Assembly (NCBI RefSeq): GCF_014168815.1
Contig: NZ_AP021972.1
Span: 2,232,001 to 2,296,000, forward strand
Direction of reading: 5' to 3'
Source: Klebsiella sp. WP3-W18-ESBL-02
GTDB lineage: Bacteria; Pseudomonadota; Gammaproteobacteria; Enterobacterales; Enterobacteriaceae
DNA length: 64,000 bases
Positions 16,779-28,400 of this stretch are shown here, one piece after another (position 1 is the stretch's first letter; every line of letters starts with the position of its first letter). Position numbers and translations under genes: made by a program. The notes beneath the pieces are model-generated. The model was not told the DNA's origin. It ran no database searches and worked only from the letters and a program-made list of their open reading frames with translations.

Positions 16779-17666
16779 ATGTCTATGGAATCACAGGATA
16801 TTATCAAACGTTCGGCGACCAACGGTATGACGCCGCCGCCGCAGGCGCGCAACTATAAACAGGAGGTGGCGAAGCTCATTGACGTCACCACCTGCATCGG
16901 TTGCAAAGGGTGCCAGGTGGCCTGCGCCGAGTGGAACGACATTCGCGATAGCGTGGGAGAATGCGTCGGGGTGTACGATAACCCTACCGATCTGAGCGCC
17001 AAGTCATGGACGGTGATGCGTTTTAGCGAAACCGCCGTTAACGGACGGCTGGAGTGGCTGATTCGTAAAGACGGCTGTATGCACTGCGCGGATCCCGGCT
17101 GTCTGAAGGCCTGCCCATCGGCGGGCGCGATTATTCAGTATGCCAACGGGATCGTCGATTTTCAGTCAGAACACTGTATCGGCTGCGGCTACTGTATTGC
17201 CGGCTGCCCGTTCAATATTCCGCGCCTTAACCCGGAAGATAATCGCGTCTATAAATGCACGCTGTGCGTCGATCGCATCAGCGTCGGCCAGGAGCCGGCC
17301 TGCGTGAAAACCTGCCCGACCGGTGCGATTCACTTTGGCACCAAGGCGGAAATGTTGACGCTGGCCGACGCGCGCATTGAAGAGCTGAAATCGCGCGGTT
17401 ATGCCAACGCCGGGCTGTACAACCCTCAGGGCGTTGGTGGAACGCACGTGATGTACGTGCTGCATCACGCCGACCAGCCTGGGCTGTACCACAACCTGCC
17501 CACGGAGCCGAAAATTGATACCTCGGTCAATCTGTGGAAAGGCATTCTGAAGCCGCTCTCCGCCGCCGGGTTTATCGCCACCTTTGCCGGGCTTATCTAC
17601 CACTACGTGGGCATAGGGCCGAACAAAGAGAGCGATGACGACGAAGAGGAGGACTCTCATGAATAA
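16779..17666 (+). CDS. fdnH: Formate dehydrogenase-N beta subunit (4Fe-4S ferredoxin type)
   Basis: 295 residues, close to E. coli FdnH throughout. It carries electrons from FdnG across to the cytochrome subunit through four 4Fe-4S clusters: cysteine groups are seen in CIGCKGCQVAC, CMHCADPGCLKAC, CIGCGYCIAGC and the CTLC/CVKTC pair. A single C-terminal transmembrane helix (LSAAGFIATFAGLIYHYVGIG) anchors it, followed by an acidic tail. AAGGAGG precedes the ATG, 11 bases after the fdnG stop. Confidence 0.96.
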   Translation: MSMESQDIIKRSATNGMTPPPQARNYKQEVAKLIDVTTCIGCKGCQVACAEWNDIRDSVGECVGVYDNPTDLSAKSWTVMRFSETAVNGRLEWLIRKDGCMHCADPGCLKACPSAGAIIQYANGIVDFQSEHCIGCGYCIAGCPFNIPRLNPEDNRVYKCTLCVDRISVGQEPACVKTCPTGAIHFGTKAEMLTLADARIEELKSRGYANAGLYNPQGVGGTHVMYVLHHADQPGLYHNLPTEPKIDTSVNLWKGILKPLSAAGFIATFAGLIYHYVGIGPNKESDDDEEEDSHE

Positions 17667-18315
17667 GAGCAAAATGATCCTGCGTACGAAATTTATCGAT
17701 CGTGCCTGTCACTGGACCGTGGTGATCTGCTTTTTCCTGGTGTCGCTTTCAGGCATTGCGTTGTTTTTCCCGACCCTGCAATGGCTGACGGAAACCTTCG
17801 GGACACCGCAGATGGGGCGTATTCTGCACCCCTTCTTCGGCGTGGCGATCTTTGTGGCGCTGATGTTTATGTTTGTGCGCTTCGTCCATCACAACATCCC
17901 GGATAAGCAGGACATTCCGTGGGTCAAAGGGATTGTTGAAGTCCTCAAAGGTAACGAACACAAGGTTGCCTACGTCGGCAAGTACAACGCCGGGCAGAAA
18001 ATGATGTTCTGGACCATTATGAGCATGATTTTTGTGCTGCTGACGACCGGTCTGATTATCTGGCGGCCGTATCTTGCCGCGTACTTCCCGATTCCGGTTG
18101 TGCGCTATAGTCTGCTGATCCACGCGACGGCGGCGGTTATTCTGATCCATGCGATCCTCATCCATATGTATATGGCGTTCTGGGTGAAAGGATCGATTAA
18201 AGGGATGATCGAAGGGAAGGTGAGCCGCCGCTGGGCGCGCAAACACCATCCGCGCTGGTATCGCCAGATTGAAGACGCGGAAAACGCCGCGCAGCAGGAT
18301 GCTGAATCCCGTTAA
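17659..18315 (+). CDS. fdnI: Formate dehydrogenase-N gamma subunit (cytochrome b556)
   Basis: Inner-membrane di-haem cytochrome that passes electrons to menaquinone. The ATG at 17659 overlaps the fdnH stop by 8 bases and has GAGGAGGA upstream; an earlier in-frame codon lacks this. Four transmembrane segments are visible, with histidines in CHWTVV, LHPFFG and the LLIHATAA/IHAILIHMYMAFW helix suited to haem binding. The protein is about 218 residues (E. coli 217) with a basic/acidic cytoplasmic tail. No fdhE follows, unlike the E. coli fdo operon. Confidence 0.95.
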   Translation: MNKSKMILRTKFIDRACHWTVVICFFLVSLSGIALFFPTLQWLTETFGTPQMGRILHPFFGVAIFVALMFMFVRFVHHNIPDKQDIPWVKGIVEVLKGNEHKVAYVGKYNAGQKMMFWTIMSMIFVLLTTGLIIWRPYLAAYFPIPVVRYSLLIHATAAVILIHAILIHMYMAFWVKGSIKGMIEGKVSRRWARKHHPRWYRQIEDAENAAQQDAESR

Positions 18316-18328
18316 GCCTGTCTGAACC

Positions 18329-18354
18329 GTCGCGCCTGCTTTCCGGGGCGCGAC
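18329..18354 (+). terminator. Hairpin after fdnI
   Basis: GTCGCGCC (18329-18336) and GGCGCGAC (18347-18354) form perfect 8-base arms 13 bases after the fdnI stop. The following bases (GTGTGTCTT) give only a weak U-tract, so termination strength is uncertain. Confidence 0.5.
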
Positions 18355-18477
18355 GTGTGTCTTCGCGCCGCCTGGCGATTGAAATGATTGATCATTCTCC
18401 CCGAACGGGCTTCCGATGATCGTGCCGCGCTGGTAAAGTGAGCAACGTTGAATCACATAACCAGAAGGGTATCGACG

Positions 18478-19137
18478 GTGAGCGGGCGCATTGACTACCA
18501 GATTGAGAAATACCGCTTTACGGAAGCCAGCGAGAGTGCGCGCCTGACGCAGCAGTGGGCTGATGTGATGGAGGAATGCCGTACCACCGGCGCGGGGGCC
18601 GAAGAGCGCCTGCGTATTGCGCTGCTGAACGTCGATTATGTCACCAGCTTCGAGCTGCCTTTCCGCCTGTTACTGATTCGTGCCCCCCAACTGATTGCCA
18701 GCGTACGCGAGGCGTTGCCGCTGAGCCAGAAAAGCGCGGTGTTTAACGGCAAGCGTTTCGGCTGCGTATACAGCCTGAAAAGCGCGCTGAACGACGTGCC
18801 GGATACGTTTCAGTATCATCTCTCTACCCGCATTCGCCGCAGCGATGCCCAGGGGCACGGTGAGCTGCCGTATCGCGAAATCGCCCAGCAAATAAAACAG
18901 CCGCGCGAGCGTCTGCGCCTGGCGCTGGAGCAGGGGCTGACCGTGACCGCGCTGGACGGCCTGTTCTGGTTTGGGATCCAGCGTATGGCTGCCGATATTC
19001 AGCGGTTGCGCAAAACCGGCATGCGCATTACCACCGGCGAAACGGACGTGTTCGACACGCTGACCACCACCACCCGGCGGGTGCCGTTTTATCAGCTCAG
19101 CGTGGCTGCACCCGCACGGCGTTCTCAAGCCGCCTGA
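18478..19137 (+). CDS. Uncharacterised protein with C-terminal helix-turn-helix-like region
   Basis: The GTG at 18478 has AGAAGG nine bases upstream and is preferred over the in-frame TTG at 18448; this gives 219 residues. The central part is rich in Leu and Arg helices. The last third (LTVTALDGLFWFGIQRMAADIQRLRKTGM) resembles a winged-helix unit in which an 'IQRLA-I--LR--G' pattern forms the recognition helix, so DNA binding is possible. I do not recognise a named family. Its 3' end overlaps the convergent MFS gene tail to tail by 41 bases. Confidence 0.6.
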   Translation: MSGRIDYQIEKYRFTEASESARLTQQWADVMEECRTTGAGAEERLRIALLNVDYVTSFELPFRLLLIRAPQLIASVREALPLSQKSAVFNGKRFGCVYSLKSALNDVPDTFQYHLSTRIRRSDAQGHGELPYREIAQQIKQPRERLRLALEQGLTVTALDGLFWFGIQRMAADIQRLRKTGMRITTGETDVFDTLTTTTRRVPFYQLSVAAPARRSQAA

Positions 19138-20329
19138 TAGCCGGTACCAGGCTGGCGGCTGCGGTGGCGACAACCACCGCAACGGCGGCGACCATCAGCA
19201 CCCGGCTGCTGCCATACTGCATGGCCAGCGGCCCGGCAACCAGTTCACCAAACGGAATGGCCACGAAGGATCCGACGGCGTCGTAGGCATAAACTCGGGC
19301 GAGTTTTTCCGCCGGGATATGCGTTTGCAGCGAATGTGCCCAGGATACGCCGAACAGGCCGAAGGCCACGCCGGTGATGAAGAAGGCGCCGGTCAGCCAC
19401 GATGCGGAGGCCTGCTGGCTGAGCAGCATAATGGGTACGGCACAAAGCCCGACCAGTATCATGCCAATAAACAGATCGCGACGCGGGCGCCAGCGCAGGG
19501 CGAGGCTGGTCCCCGCTATCAGGCCGACGCTTTGGGCGGCAATGATAATCCCCCAGCGGGTGCGCCCAAACGAGGCGTCAGCGATGGCCGGTCCCAGCAC
19601 CATCACCACCCCGCTGAATGCCGCATTGATTATCGTAAACTGAACCACGATAGCCCACACCCACGGGCGGCTGGCGAACTCTTTCCAGCCTTCTTTTAAG
19701 TCCTGCAGAATATGGCTTTGCGCCTCGCCCGTTTTAATCGCGCTGGCGCGAATCAAAAAATAGAGCGGCGCAGAAGCGGCAAAGCCCAGCGCATCAACGG
19801 CCAGCCCCCATCCAGGGCCAATCGCGCTGGCCAGAATCCCGCCCAGCGAGGCACCGATCACCGTACCGCCGTAGATACCCAACTGAATTAAACCGTTTGC
19901 CTCGCGTAAGTTTTGTGCCGGTACCGTCTGGGGGATCAGCGCGGATGAAGCGGGCAATGCGATACCCGCCGCCGCGCCGTTCAGCGCGCCGAGCAGCGCC
20001 AGGCTTAGCACCGAAGCCGAGCCGTCCAGCACTGACCACGCCACGATGGCCTGCGACACGGCGGCGGTCAGCGAGGAGTAAACCAGCACGCGACTGCGCG
20101 AATAGCGGTCAGCCAGCACGCCGCCCAGCAGCAGAAAGACAACGTTAAAGATAGACCGCGAGGCCACCACAATCCCCAGTTCCGAGACGGTACCGCCCAT
20201 ATCGAGGACGGCAAACGCCAGCGCGATGGGCGCAATGCTGTTGCCCAGAACGGTGAGCAAACGGGCAGTGAAAAGGCGGCGGAAGGCGGGAAAGCGGTAA
20301 GCATGAACTTTTTTATTATACGTATTCAT
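19097..20329 (-). CDS. MFS exporter (EntS/MFS_3-like)
   Basis: A 410-residue inner-membrane protein with about twelve hydrophobic segments. FRRLFTARLLTVLGNSIAPIALAFAVLD at the start and GGVLADRYSRSRVLVYSS between TM2 and TM3 are typical of the MFS_3 group, which includes EntS and macrolide exporters. No siderophore genes are nearby, so the substrate is unknown. A 7-base dyad lies 76-96 bases upstream. The 3' end overlaps a convergent gene by 41 bases. Confidence 0.82.
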   Translation of the reverse strand: MNTYNKKVHAYRFPAFRRLFTARLLTVLGNSIAPIALAFAVLDMGGTVSELGIVVASRSIFNVVFLLLGGVLADRYSRSRVLVYSSLTAAVSQAIVAWSVLDGSASVLSLALLGALNGAAAGIALPASSALIPQTVPAQNLREANGLIQLGIYGGTVIGASLGGILASAIGPGWGLAVDALGFAASAPLYFLIRASAIKTGEAQSHILQDLKEGWKEFASRPWVWAIVVQFTIINAAFSGVVMVLGPAIADASFGRTRWGIIIAAQSVGLIAGTSLALRWRPRRDLFIGMILVGLCAVPIMLLSQQASASWLTGAFFITGVAFGLFGVSWAHSLQTHIPAEKLARVYAYDAVGSFVAIPFGELVAGPLAMQYGSSRVLMVAAVAVVVATAAASLVPAIRRLENAVRVQPR

Positions 20330-20826
20330 TGTGGCACTAGGCTGTGGGTTGGCGAACGAACTGATTCGCTTGGTCGGTTATGCGAAAAAGCGGCCGCTAG
20401 AATATCACGTAAATTCAATACGTGAGGTAGGGTTGTGAGACTTTTGGCCGCGGATGTCGTGAGGGAGCCGTCATCAATGCCTGGCCAGTCGCTTTCTCGC
20501 GGGTGATGGAATAATTGACACAAGCGGTAAAGTTTTCATCGTTCGGGTCGCTATTGATTGTCGATGCACCGCGTCGAAATAGTACGCTACGGCCGGATGA
20601 CGCAGTGCAGACTGCTGAAGCCTTCGTCCACCTCTGGCGACGTTGAAAAACGCGATCCCGGTGAATTTATCAACGAGACTCACGTCACGTAGAAGGCAAA
20701 AAGTTATCCATATTCATAGTGTTGCTGTTTAAAGATTTCTATTCCGCTTGTAAAGTAATCAAAATTGCAAATAAATATTACTAAACATATTTGTTTCGAT
20801 AATAACAACGATATACAGGATAAGGG
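20330..20826. promoter_or_regulatory. 497-base region between the MFS gene and cdiB, with an upstream dyad
   Basis: TCACGTA (20405-20411) and TACGTGA (20419-20425) form a perfect 7-base inverted repeat with a 7-base spacer, placed as a possible operator for the minus-strand MFS gene. The last 130 bases before cdiB are AT-rich and probably hold the cdi promoter; TTGCAA followed by AT-rich sequence lies near 20765. AGGATAAGGG is the cdiB ribosome site. A 69-codon minus-strand frame at 20474-20683 has no protein-like features and is not called. Confidence 0.4.
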
Positions 20827-22485
20827 ATGAAAGCGTTATATCAGGCAGGGATCATACTGGCAGTTAGTCAACCCATTTGGGCAGCCCCGCTGTCACCTGC
20901 CGATCGTAACAGCATCGAACAGCAGCAACAGCAGTTGCTCCTTCAGAACCAGCAGCAGCGCGAATCACTGGAGCGCGCTGTGCCACTTCGTTCCTCTCAG
21001 CCTGAACAACCTGTATCGTCATCCGGGCCGTGTTTTACCGTCAATCGTATCGTCCTTGATGGCGCCACGTTGATGGATGCCCGCAGGCAGCAGAAATTAC
21101 TCTCCCCCTGGCTGAATCAGTGCCTGGATATCGCCCGCATCAATCAACTCACCAATCAGGTTTCTGACTGGTATATCAGCCAGGGATATATCACCAGCCG
21201 CGCTTTTCTGACCGAGCAGGATTTACGCTCGGGTGAGCTGCATCTGGCGATTCTGGAAGGCCGGCTGGAGAAAATCCGCATGGACGGTGCGTCCGGGCGC
21301 GAGCTGAACATGACGTTTCCAGGGCTCGAAGGCAAGATCCTTAACCTGCGTGATATTGAACAAGGTATGGAGCAAATTAACCGCGCCCGTACCACGCCGG
21401 TTCAGATTGAAATACTGCCGGGCGATAAGCAGGGATGGTCGATAGTGCATTTGACGGCGGCCCCTGAATTCCCGCTGTCGGGCTCCGTCAGCGTTGACAA
21501 CAGCGGCCAGAAAAGTACGGGCGTCGGGCAAATTAACGCCGGGCTGAATGGCAATAACCTGTTGGGCCTTGCCGATAGATGGTTTATTTACGGCGGCCGT
21601 AGCAGCGCGTTTTCGAACGCAAAAGATGCACAAAATTTTGCAGCGGGCGTCAGCGTACCTTATGGCTACAGCCTGCTGGATTACAGCTACAGCTGGAACA
21701 ATTACCTCAGTACCATCGAGCATAACGGCTACTTATGGCGTTCGAGTGGCGATACCGAAACACACCGCGTGAATTTGTCGCGGGTGCTGTTCCGCAACGG
21801 GGATATCAAAACGGGCGTCTCCCTCGGATTAAGCCATCGTATCAACCATAACTACCTCGACGATATCCTGCTGCAAAGCAGCAGTCGTAAACTCACCAGC
21901 CTGCTGTTCGGCCTGAATCACACTCAGAAAATGTGGGGGGGCGTCGGGACGTTTAACCCGACCTTCAGTCGCGGCATGCCGTGGCTGGATGCCGAACGCG
22001 ACGGCAGTAAAAACGGTGACTTACCGAAAGCGCAGTTCCGCAAATGGAGCCTGAACGCCAGCTTTCAGCGCCCGGTGGCCGACAACCTCTGGTGGCTGGC
22101 AAGCGTCTATGGGCAGTGGTCGCCGGATCGCCTGTATGGCAGCGAGCGCATGACCCTCGGCGGCGAAAGTTCGGTGCGCGGGTTCAAAGAGCAAAGCATT
22201 TCCGGTGACAATGGCGCGTACTGGCGAAACGAACTCAGCTACACGCTGTTCACGCTGCCGGTCATCGGCCAGGTCAGCGCATTAGCCGCCGTCGACGGCG
22301 GCTGGCTGCATTCCAACAGGCTTGATGCCTATGCCGCAGGCACGCTCTGGGGCACTGCCGCAGGGCTGAGTACCGCTAACCGCTGGGTATCGACCTCGTT
22401 CACCGTTGGGCTGCCACTTGATTATCCGCACTGGCTTGAGCCGGATCACGTCAGTATTTACTACCGCGTTGCCGTCGCGTTTTAA
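20827..22485 (+). CDS. cdiB: CdiB outer-membrane transporter (two-partner secretion, FhaC/ShlB type)
   Basis: Exports CdiA across the outer membrane. 552 residues: signal peptide (about 1-20, ending IWA), a Gln-rich helix H1 (EQQQQQLLLQNQQQ), two POTRA domains (about 70-225, beginning CFTVNRIVLDG) and a 16-strand barrel. The lid-loop motif VRGF occurs in GGESSVRGFKEQ. The C-terminus ends on a strand with terminal Phe (YYRVAVAF), as required for barrel insertion. It is 12 bases upstream of cdiA. Confidence 0.95.
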   Translation: MKALYQAGIILAVSQPIWAAPLSPADRNSIEQQQQQLLLQNQQQRESLERAVPLRSSQPEQPVSSSGPCFTVNRIVLDGATLMDARRQQKLLSPWLNQCLDIARINQLTNQVSDWYISQGYITSRAFLTEQDLRSGELHLAILEGRLEKIRMDGASGRELNMTFPGLEGKILNLRDIEQGMEQINRARTTPVQIEILPGDKQGWSIVHLTAAPEFPLSGSVSVDNSGQKSTGVGQINAGLNGNNLLGLADRWFIYGGRSSAFSNAKDAQNFAAGVSVPYGYSLLDYSYSWNNYLSTIEHNGYLWRSSGDTETHRVNLSRVLFRNGDIKTGVSLGLSHRINHNYLDDILLQSSSRKLTSLLFGLNHTQKMWGGVGTFNPTFSRGMPWLDAERDGSKNGDLPKAQFRKWSLNASFQRPVADNLWWLASVYGQWSPDRLYGSERMTLGGESSVRGFKEQSISGDNGAYWRNELSYTLFTLPVIGQVSALAAVDGGWLHSNRLDAYAAGTLWGTAAGLSTANRWVSTSFTVGLPLDYPHWLEPDHVSIYYRVAVAF

Positions 22486-22497
22486 GGGATTACCGTC

Positions 22498-25400
22498 ATG
22501 AATCAGCCTCCCGTTCGCTTCACCTACCGTCTGCTCAGCTACCTGGTGAGCGGCCTGCTCGCCACGCAGCCGTTGCTGCCCGCCGTTGCCGCCACGCTGA
22601 CGCCAACGGGCAATACCGCCACGGATAATGCAGCGAACGGTGTGCCGATAGTCAATATTGCCACGCCGAACGAGGCCGGGATTTCACACAACCAGTTTAC
22701 GGATTACAACGTGGGCAAAGAGGGGCTGATCCTCAATAACGCCGCGGACAAACTTGCTCAAACACAGCTCGGCGGATTGATTAACGGCAACGCCAACCTG
22801 AAAGCGGGCAAGGAAGCGAAAGGCATCATTAACGAAGTGATCGGCGGCAACCGTTCACAGCTGCAGGGCTATACGGAAGTGGCGGGCAAGGCGGCAAACG
22901 TGATGGTCGCCAACCCGTACGGCATTACCTGTAACGGTTGCGGGTTTATCAACACGCCACAGGCCACCCTGACGACCGGGAAACCTGTTTTTGACGCCAG
23001 CGGCAATTTACAGACGCTGGACGTGAAAAAAGGCAGTATCACCATTGAGGGCCAGGGGATTGACGCCAGCGGCAGCGATGCGTTGTCGATCATTTCCCGT
23101 GCAACCGAAGTGAACGCCGCCATTCATGCTAAGGATTTAAAGGTCATTGCCGGGGCCAACCGCGTTGGCAGTGATGGCAGCGTGCAGGCGCAGCAGGGTG
23201 AAGGCCCGGCGCCTACGGTGGCGGTGGATACCGGCGCGCTGGGCGGAATGTACGCCAACCGCATTCACCTGGTGTCCAGCGAGAAAGGGGTTGGGGTGAA
23301 CCTCGGCGATCTGAATGCCCGCCAGGGCGACATCACCCTGGACGCCAACGGTAAACTCACCGTTCACAACAGCCTTGCCAGCGGGACGTTATCGGCAAAA
23401 GGTGAAGAACTTGCGCTGACGGGCGCGCACAAAGCCAACGGTAATCTTTCACTGAGCAGCCAGGGCGACATTGCCCTGAGCAACGGCACCCTGGCCAGCG
23501 ATGGCGAGCTGGTACTGAATGCCAGCGGCACGATTTCGCATGTGAACGAAAAGCTGACCGTCGGAGGGGGAGCGACGCTGACGGCGAAAAACATCAGCCA
23601 GGATGCCGCCAGCGAGATTAACGCTGCCCGTGATATTGCGGTAAATGCTCACGATACGCTGAAAACGCAGGGGCAAATGACCGCCGGGCAAAACCTGACG
23701 GTAAGCAGCAACACCCTGACGCAGGACGGCAGTCTGCTGGCGCATAACCGGGCGCAGCTGAGCGCCGACACGCTGAATAACAACGGCTCCGTACAGGGCG
23801 CTGCCCTGACGGTGGACAGCTCAGCCCTCCGTAACGCTGGCTCCCTGCTGAGCGGCGGCGGTCTGACGGTCAATGCTCAGGATTTTACTCAAAGCGGCAG
23901 TATCGGCGCGAAGGGCTACGCGGATATCACCACCCTCGGCACGCTGATCAATACAGGCTCAGTGGTCAGCGATGATGCGCTGGTGCTGAACGCGCAGGCT
24001 GTGACGCAAAACGGTGTGCTGTCCGGTGGCAACGGGCTGACGGTGAATGCGCAGACCCTGAGCTCCGGTGAAAACTCGCTCACTCACAGCCATGCGGCCA
24101 TGACGCTCAGCGCCACGACGACGACGCTGGACGGGGAGATCAGCGCAGACGGCGATCTCCAGCTTCAGAGCGACCGGCTCACTACGGCGGCGGGCGCACA
24201 GCTGCAGAGCGGCAATAATCTCAGTCTCAGCGCCCGGGAAGTGACGCTGGCGGGTACGCAGGCCGCACAAAACGCCATGACGGCCAACACCCGCGAACAG
24301 CTGACCCACACCGGCAAAAGCAGCGCGGCAGCGCTGAGCCTTAGCGCACCGGCGCTGAGCAATAGCGGTGTGCTCGTGGCTTCCAGCCTGAACACCCAGT
24401 CGCAGCGGCTGACCAACAGCGGTCTGATGCAGGGAGATAACGCCCTCCTGATTGACGCGCAGACGCTGGACAACCAGCAGAACGGTACCCTCTACAGCGC
24501 GGCCAATCTGACGCTGGTTATTCCGGACATTCGCAACGGTGGGCTGATTACCAGCGACAGCGCTCTGACGTTACGCTCTGGTTCACTCCGTTATCCCGGC
24601 AAAATCATCGCTGAGACGCTGGACGTCAACGCGACGACGCTGAGCGGAGATGGCCTGTTGCAGGGGACCGGAGCGCTGACGCTGACCGGGGACACGCTCT
24701 CACAGGGCGGCAGCGGGCGCTGGCTGACGGCGGGCGATCTCGCCCTCAACGGTAACACACTGGATACCGCGGGGACTGTGCAGGGGCAAAACCTGAATGT
24801 TCAGGCGGAGAGCTGGGTGAACCGCGGCTCGGCGCTGGCAACCGGTCGTCTCAACGCCACGCTGGGTGAGTCACTGATTAACGACGGCGATCTGATGAGC
24901 CAGGGCCATTTCGGTCTGACTGCGCCTGCGCTGACTAACCACGGCAGCATTCTGGCGGCAGGTGACATGTCGCTTGCCGGAGACGTATTCTCCAGCGACG
25001 GCACGCTTCAGAGCGACACGCTTTCACTTGGTCATAACCGCATCGACAACAGCGGAACGATGACGGGCCTGCATGGACTGACGCTGAACAGCTCGGGCGC
25101 ACTGAATAACCGCGGAGACCTGCTCAGCCAGAAATCACTGACGCTGAGCGCGGGAGAGGTCAACAACAGCGGCCGGCTTCAGGGACAAACTATAGCCTTA
25201 GACGGCAGCGGCCTGACCAACAGTGGGGCGATTCAGAGCGCGCTGGATTTAGCCCTGACCCTGAGCGGCGACCTGAACGCCGCTACCGGCAGCAAAATCA
25301 CCGCGCTGGGCGAGGCACGTCTGGCGGGTAAAGCGCTGAGCAACCAGGGGCTGATCAGCGCCAGTACCCTGGCGGTGAACGGTGACTCGCTCAGCAATGA

Positions 25401-28400
25401 CGGCGAAATCAGCGGCGTTAACGGCCTGAACGTGATGCTCAGCGGCACCCTGCAGCAGCAGGGCAAAATGCTGGCCGGTGGTGCGCTTACCGTCAATGCG
25501 GGTGATGTCAGCAACAGCGGGCAGGTTCAGGGCGCGGAAAGCCAAATCAGCGCCGGTTCGCTGACCAACAGCGGACGCGTGCAGGGCGACAGCGGCCTGA
25601 CGCTCACGCTGTTGAATGCCCTGACCAACCAGGCGGGCGGCGTGCTGCTCAGCCAGAATGCATTAAACCTCACTGCGCCTGAACTGACCAACGACGGCAC
25701 GATTCAGGGCAACGGTCAGACCACGCTCAGTGCGGTAACGCAGGCCCGCAACGGCGGCAACATTCTCTCCGGCGGTGACCTGACGTTTACCACGCCGGAC
25801 TACAGCGGCAGCGGCTGGCTACAGGCCACTAACCTTATGCTGAACGTGGCGAAGCTTGCCAGCAACGGCACCGTGATGGCGGCAAACCAGGCAACGCTGA
25901 CCGGTAACAGCCTGAGCAACGGCGGCACCTTCCAGGCCGCACAGTTGAACGTGAACATGCAGACCGTCACCAACAGCGGTACGCTGCTGGGCAACCAGGG
26001 GCTGACGCTTAAGGGGAACAGCCTTAATAACGCGGGCGGGAAGGTGTTCAGCGGCGGGGATATGCTCGCTGAAATGGTGTCGCTCAGCGGCGCTGGCCAG
26101 TTGGTGGCGCTCGGCAACCTGACGCTGAAGCTCACAAACAGCTTCACCGCGCAGGGCGTTATCGCTTCGAATAAACAGCTTGCAGTCAGTAGCCAGGGCG
26201 ATATGACCAATGCCGGCACCTTGCAGGGCGACGGTATCACGCTGAACGCCGTGGGCAGACTGACCAACAGCGGACAGCTGACGGCAGGTACGGGCACCAC
26301 GGTATTGAGCGGCAGTCAGATTGCGATGAATAGCAGCGGCAGCCTGCAGACGGGTGGCGACGTTAACCTGACCAGCCGCGGCAATATTACGCTCGACGGG
26401 TTCACCGGTACGGCGGGCAATATGGTGCTGGCGGCAACGGGTTCACTTATCAATACCGCGCTGCTGTACGCGGGTAACAATCTGTCGTTGTTTGCCAACA
26501 GTATTCAGAACCTGCGGGGGGATATGCTGGTGGGCAATAACCTGGTGATGCAGAGAGATGCCAGCGGTACGGCGAATGCCGAGGTGGTGAATAGCTCCGG
26601 GAATATTGAGACTATTCACGGCGATATCACCATTAAAACCGGACATTTGCTTAACGAACGCACCGGGTTGACATCAACCATCCAGACAACGAATCTGACA
26701 ACCACATACCCGTGGCTTGGACAAGCCACTGCTAATATTCCAGTGGCGGTACTCGGCGCGGATACGGTAACCCAGAAGAAAACCAGTTCGTATTCGTATG
26801 AGGGCTCCTGTGGCGGGGCATACTGTTTTGCCTATGAAGATACACGTTACTACTATGCCCCAATAGCCGGGTACGCGACGAGACAGTTCGCATTAAATCA
26901 GACTGAAAACCAGGTGAGTGCCCAAGGCGGGAGCGCGCGTATCGCTTCAGGGCGTGATATGACGATTGTTGCACAACAGCTTAACAATCAGGCCAGTGCA
27001 ATACTGGCGGATCAAAACCTCATACTGACCGGGAATACACTGACTAACCAGAGTTATCAGAGTGGAACGTATACTGAGTATGCTGTGTACCAGTATGAAC
27101 GCGTCATCACCGGAGGAAGTGGCCTTACTCCAGGCTACTCACCTACGCACCGCAATACTACTTATGAAAATACGGTACCGTATGTGCTGAAAGGTAACGT
27201 GACTGAGAGTATCAATGGTGAGCTTTTCCGGGCAGTGATCCAGGCCGGGGCTGGCGCAACGACTAACTTTACTGATTTTGTCAGCAATGAAAATATTACT
27301 GCTCAGGGCGATCGTGTCAGCAACACAATTGTTGCACCGGCTCTGAATGCATTGAGCCAACAGACTGTTGGCACTCCAGAACAGGGTCAGACACTGGCCG
27401 ATACCGCGACGCTCCCGATTGACTCACTGGAATGGCGCGATCAGATTTCCGGTGCACTTCTGAACATGAGTGGAGGACAAACGCTGGATGCTGTGGATAC
27501 CAGTGCATGGCCGCTTCCTTCCGGTGACAACGGCTACTTCGTCACCGCGACCGATCCGGACAGCCCGTATCTGATCACCGTTAACCCAAAACTCGATGGC
27601 CTCGGTCAGCTCGATCCGTCGCTGTTTGGTGATTTGTATAAGCTGCTGGGCATGACCCCTGGCGCAGCCCCACGCGAGACAGGTAGCCAGTATACCGACG
27701 TCAGCCAGTTCCTCGGCTCGTCCTATATGCTGGATCGTCTGGGTCTTGATCCTGACAACGACTACCGTTTCCTCGGCGACGCTGTGTTTGATACCCGCTA
27801 TGTCAGTAACTACGTACTGAACCAGACCGGTAGCCGCTATATCAACGGCCTCGGTTCCGATCTTGATCAAATGCGCTACCTGATGGACAGCGCGGCCGCA
27901 GCGCAAACCGCGCTCGGCCTGACGTTTGGCGTTGCGCTTACAGCCGAACAGATTGCGACGCTCGACCACAGCATCCTGTGGTGGGAAAGCACTACCATCA
28001 ACGGGCAGATTGTGATGGTGCCGAAGGTCTATCTCTCCCCGAAAGATGTCAGCGTACAAAATGGCAGCGTGATTAGCGGTAATAATGTGCAACTGGCGAG
28101 CGGCAACGTCACCAACGGCGGCAGTTCGCTGATTGCCCAAAATGGTTTGTCCATCGACAGTCGCAACAGCATCAATAACCTCAATGCCGGGCTTATCAGC
28201 GCGGGCGGTGGGCTGGAGCTGAGCGCTCTGGGTGACATCAACAACATTAGCTCAGCGATTTCTGGCAAAACCGTACAGCTGGAAAGCACCGGCGGCAGCA
28301 TCAATAACGTCACTCGCACCGAACAGTGGAGCGTAGGTGGCAACAGCCGCCACGGCAATGTTAGCGTCAGCGGCACTGATGTCGGGCAAACCGCTAGCAT

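Noticed and set aside
20474..20683. Possible 69-residue minus-strand gene upstream of cdiB
   Set aside because: No ribosome site, no recognisable features; more likely non-coding.
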